6,235 nucleotides of DNA from Verrucomicrobiales bacterium (GTDB lineage Bacteria > Verrucomicrobiota > Verrucomicrobiia > Verrucomicrobiales > DEV007): contig NYVP01000029.1 in NCBI GenBank assembly GCA_002684575.1, positions 25,836-32,070 of the forward strand, given 5' to 3'. This document shows, one piece after another, positions 5,963-6,235 of the stretch; position 1 is the first letter of the stretch; every line of letters begins with the position of its first letter. A model generated the notes under the pieces. The model was not told the DNA's origin. It did no database searches and worked only from the letters and a program-made list of their open reading frames with translations. The position numbers and the translations under genes are program-made.

Positions 5963-6235
5963 ATGAAAATTCTTAAAAAATCTCTCAATGCGAGAACAAC
6001 AAAGGCTGAAATTCTCGTTGTTTTTGGGTGTAAAGGAAAAAAAATCAAACTTCCACCCAGTGTGAAACTCCCAATGGGATCAATTGAGGATACTAACCTA
6101 GAATTCGGTCATGTACGGATTACGGATTCAATCGGAGGCCCTTTTCAGCAAGTTCTGTTGGTGGGGTTAGGCGACTTAGAAAAGGTGACAAGTGAAAGAG
6201 TTCGGCGCTCTGCTGCACTAGCGATCAACGAGACA
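5963..6235 (+). CDS. pepA: Leucyl aminopeptidase (M17 family), N-terminal domain, 3' truncated
   Basis: The frame is open from the ATG at 5963 to the window edge, giving the first 91 residues. The diagnostic stretch is Q-V-L-L-V-G-L-G-D-L-E-K-V-T-S-E-R-V-R-R-S-A-A-L-A, at about residues 63-87. The V-L-L-V-G-L-G strand, K/E-x-V/L-T-x-E-x-x-R-R and an alanine-rich helix are the hallmark of the non-catalytic N-terminal domain of M17 aminopeptidases. These are cytoplasmic hexamers that remove N-terminal residues using two metal ions bound in the C-terminal domain. That catalytic domain lies outside the window, so activity cannot be judged. No strong ribosome binding site precedes the ATG; AGGCGA at 5947-5952 is a little far away. 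In some bacteria PepA also binds DNA in transcription control and plasmid resolution, but nothing here supports that role. Confidence 0.82.
   Translation, partial: MKILKKSLNARTTKAEILVVFGCKGKKIKLPPSVKLPMGSIEDTNLEFGHVRITDSIGGPFQQVLLVGLGDLEKVTSERVRRSAALAINET

Overview
The window is AT-rich and densely coded. It suggests a Gram-negative, probably aquatic bacterium of the PVC group (Verrucomicrobia, Planctomycetes, Lentisphaerae and relatives). The reasons are a TonB-dependent receptor C-terminus ending in the barrel-type aromatic residue, two secreted PQQ-like beta-propeller proteins that begin with the W-P-x-(W/F)-(Q/R)-G signature familiar from that group, and a secreted caspase-fold (C25-like) protein. 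Clear Shine-Dalgarno sequences are absent at nearly every start, and two of the genes seem to start with GTG. The assignment rests on protein style only; there is no rRNA or other marker gene here.

Layout from left to right. Bases 1-233 hold the 3' end of a TonB-dependent receptor gene (+). After 55 bases comes a secreted C25/caspase-like protein (289-1734, +). It converges, with only 3 bases between stop codons, on a class I SAM-dependent methyltransferase (1738-2469, -). The methyltransferase diverges, with only 15 bases between start codons, from a secreted beta-propeller protein (2485-3699, +). That gene converges with a second, distinct beta-propeller gene (3696-4937, -); their stop codons overlap, and a perfect 10-bp inverted repeat spans both ends and looks like a shared terminator. 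Upstream of the second propeller, in the same apparent operon, is an uncharacterised cysteine-rich two-repeat protein (4979-5797, -) that may have a HemS/ChuX-like fold. A 165-base intergenic region (5798-5962) separates it from the divergent start of a leucyl aminopeptidase gene (5963 to the window edge, +).

The genes do not form an obvious single pathway. Outer-membrane uptake (TonB receptor), exported or periplasmic proteins (caspase-like protein, two propellers) and a possible haem-handling protein share an envelope or nutrient-acquisition theme, but this is inference. I found no mobile element, CRISPR array, tRNA or rRNA. The points most worth a second look are the terminator embedded in two overlapping coding ends, the very tight divergent start pair, the cysteine-rich duplicated protein with two intragenic palindromes, and the secreted caspase-like protein with an intact His/Cys pair.
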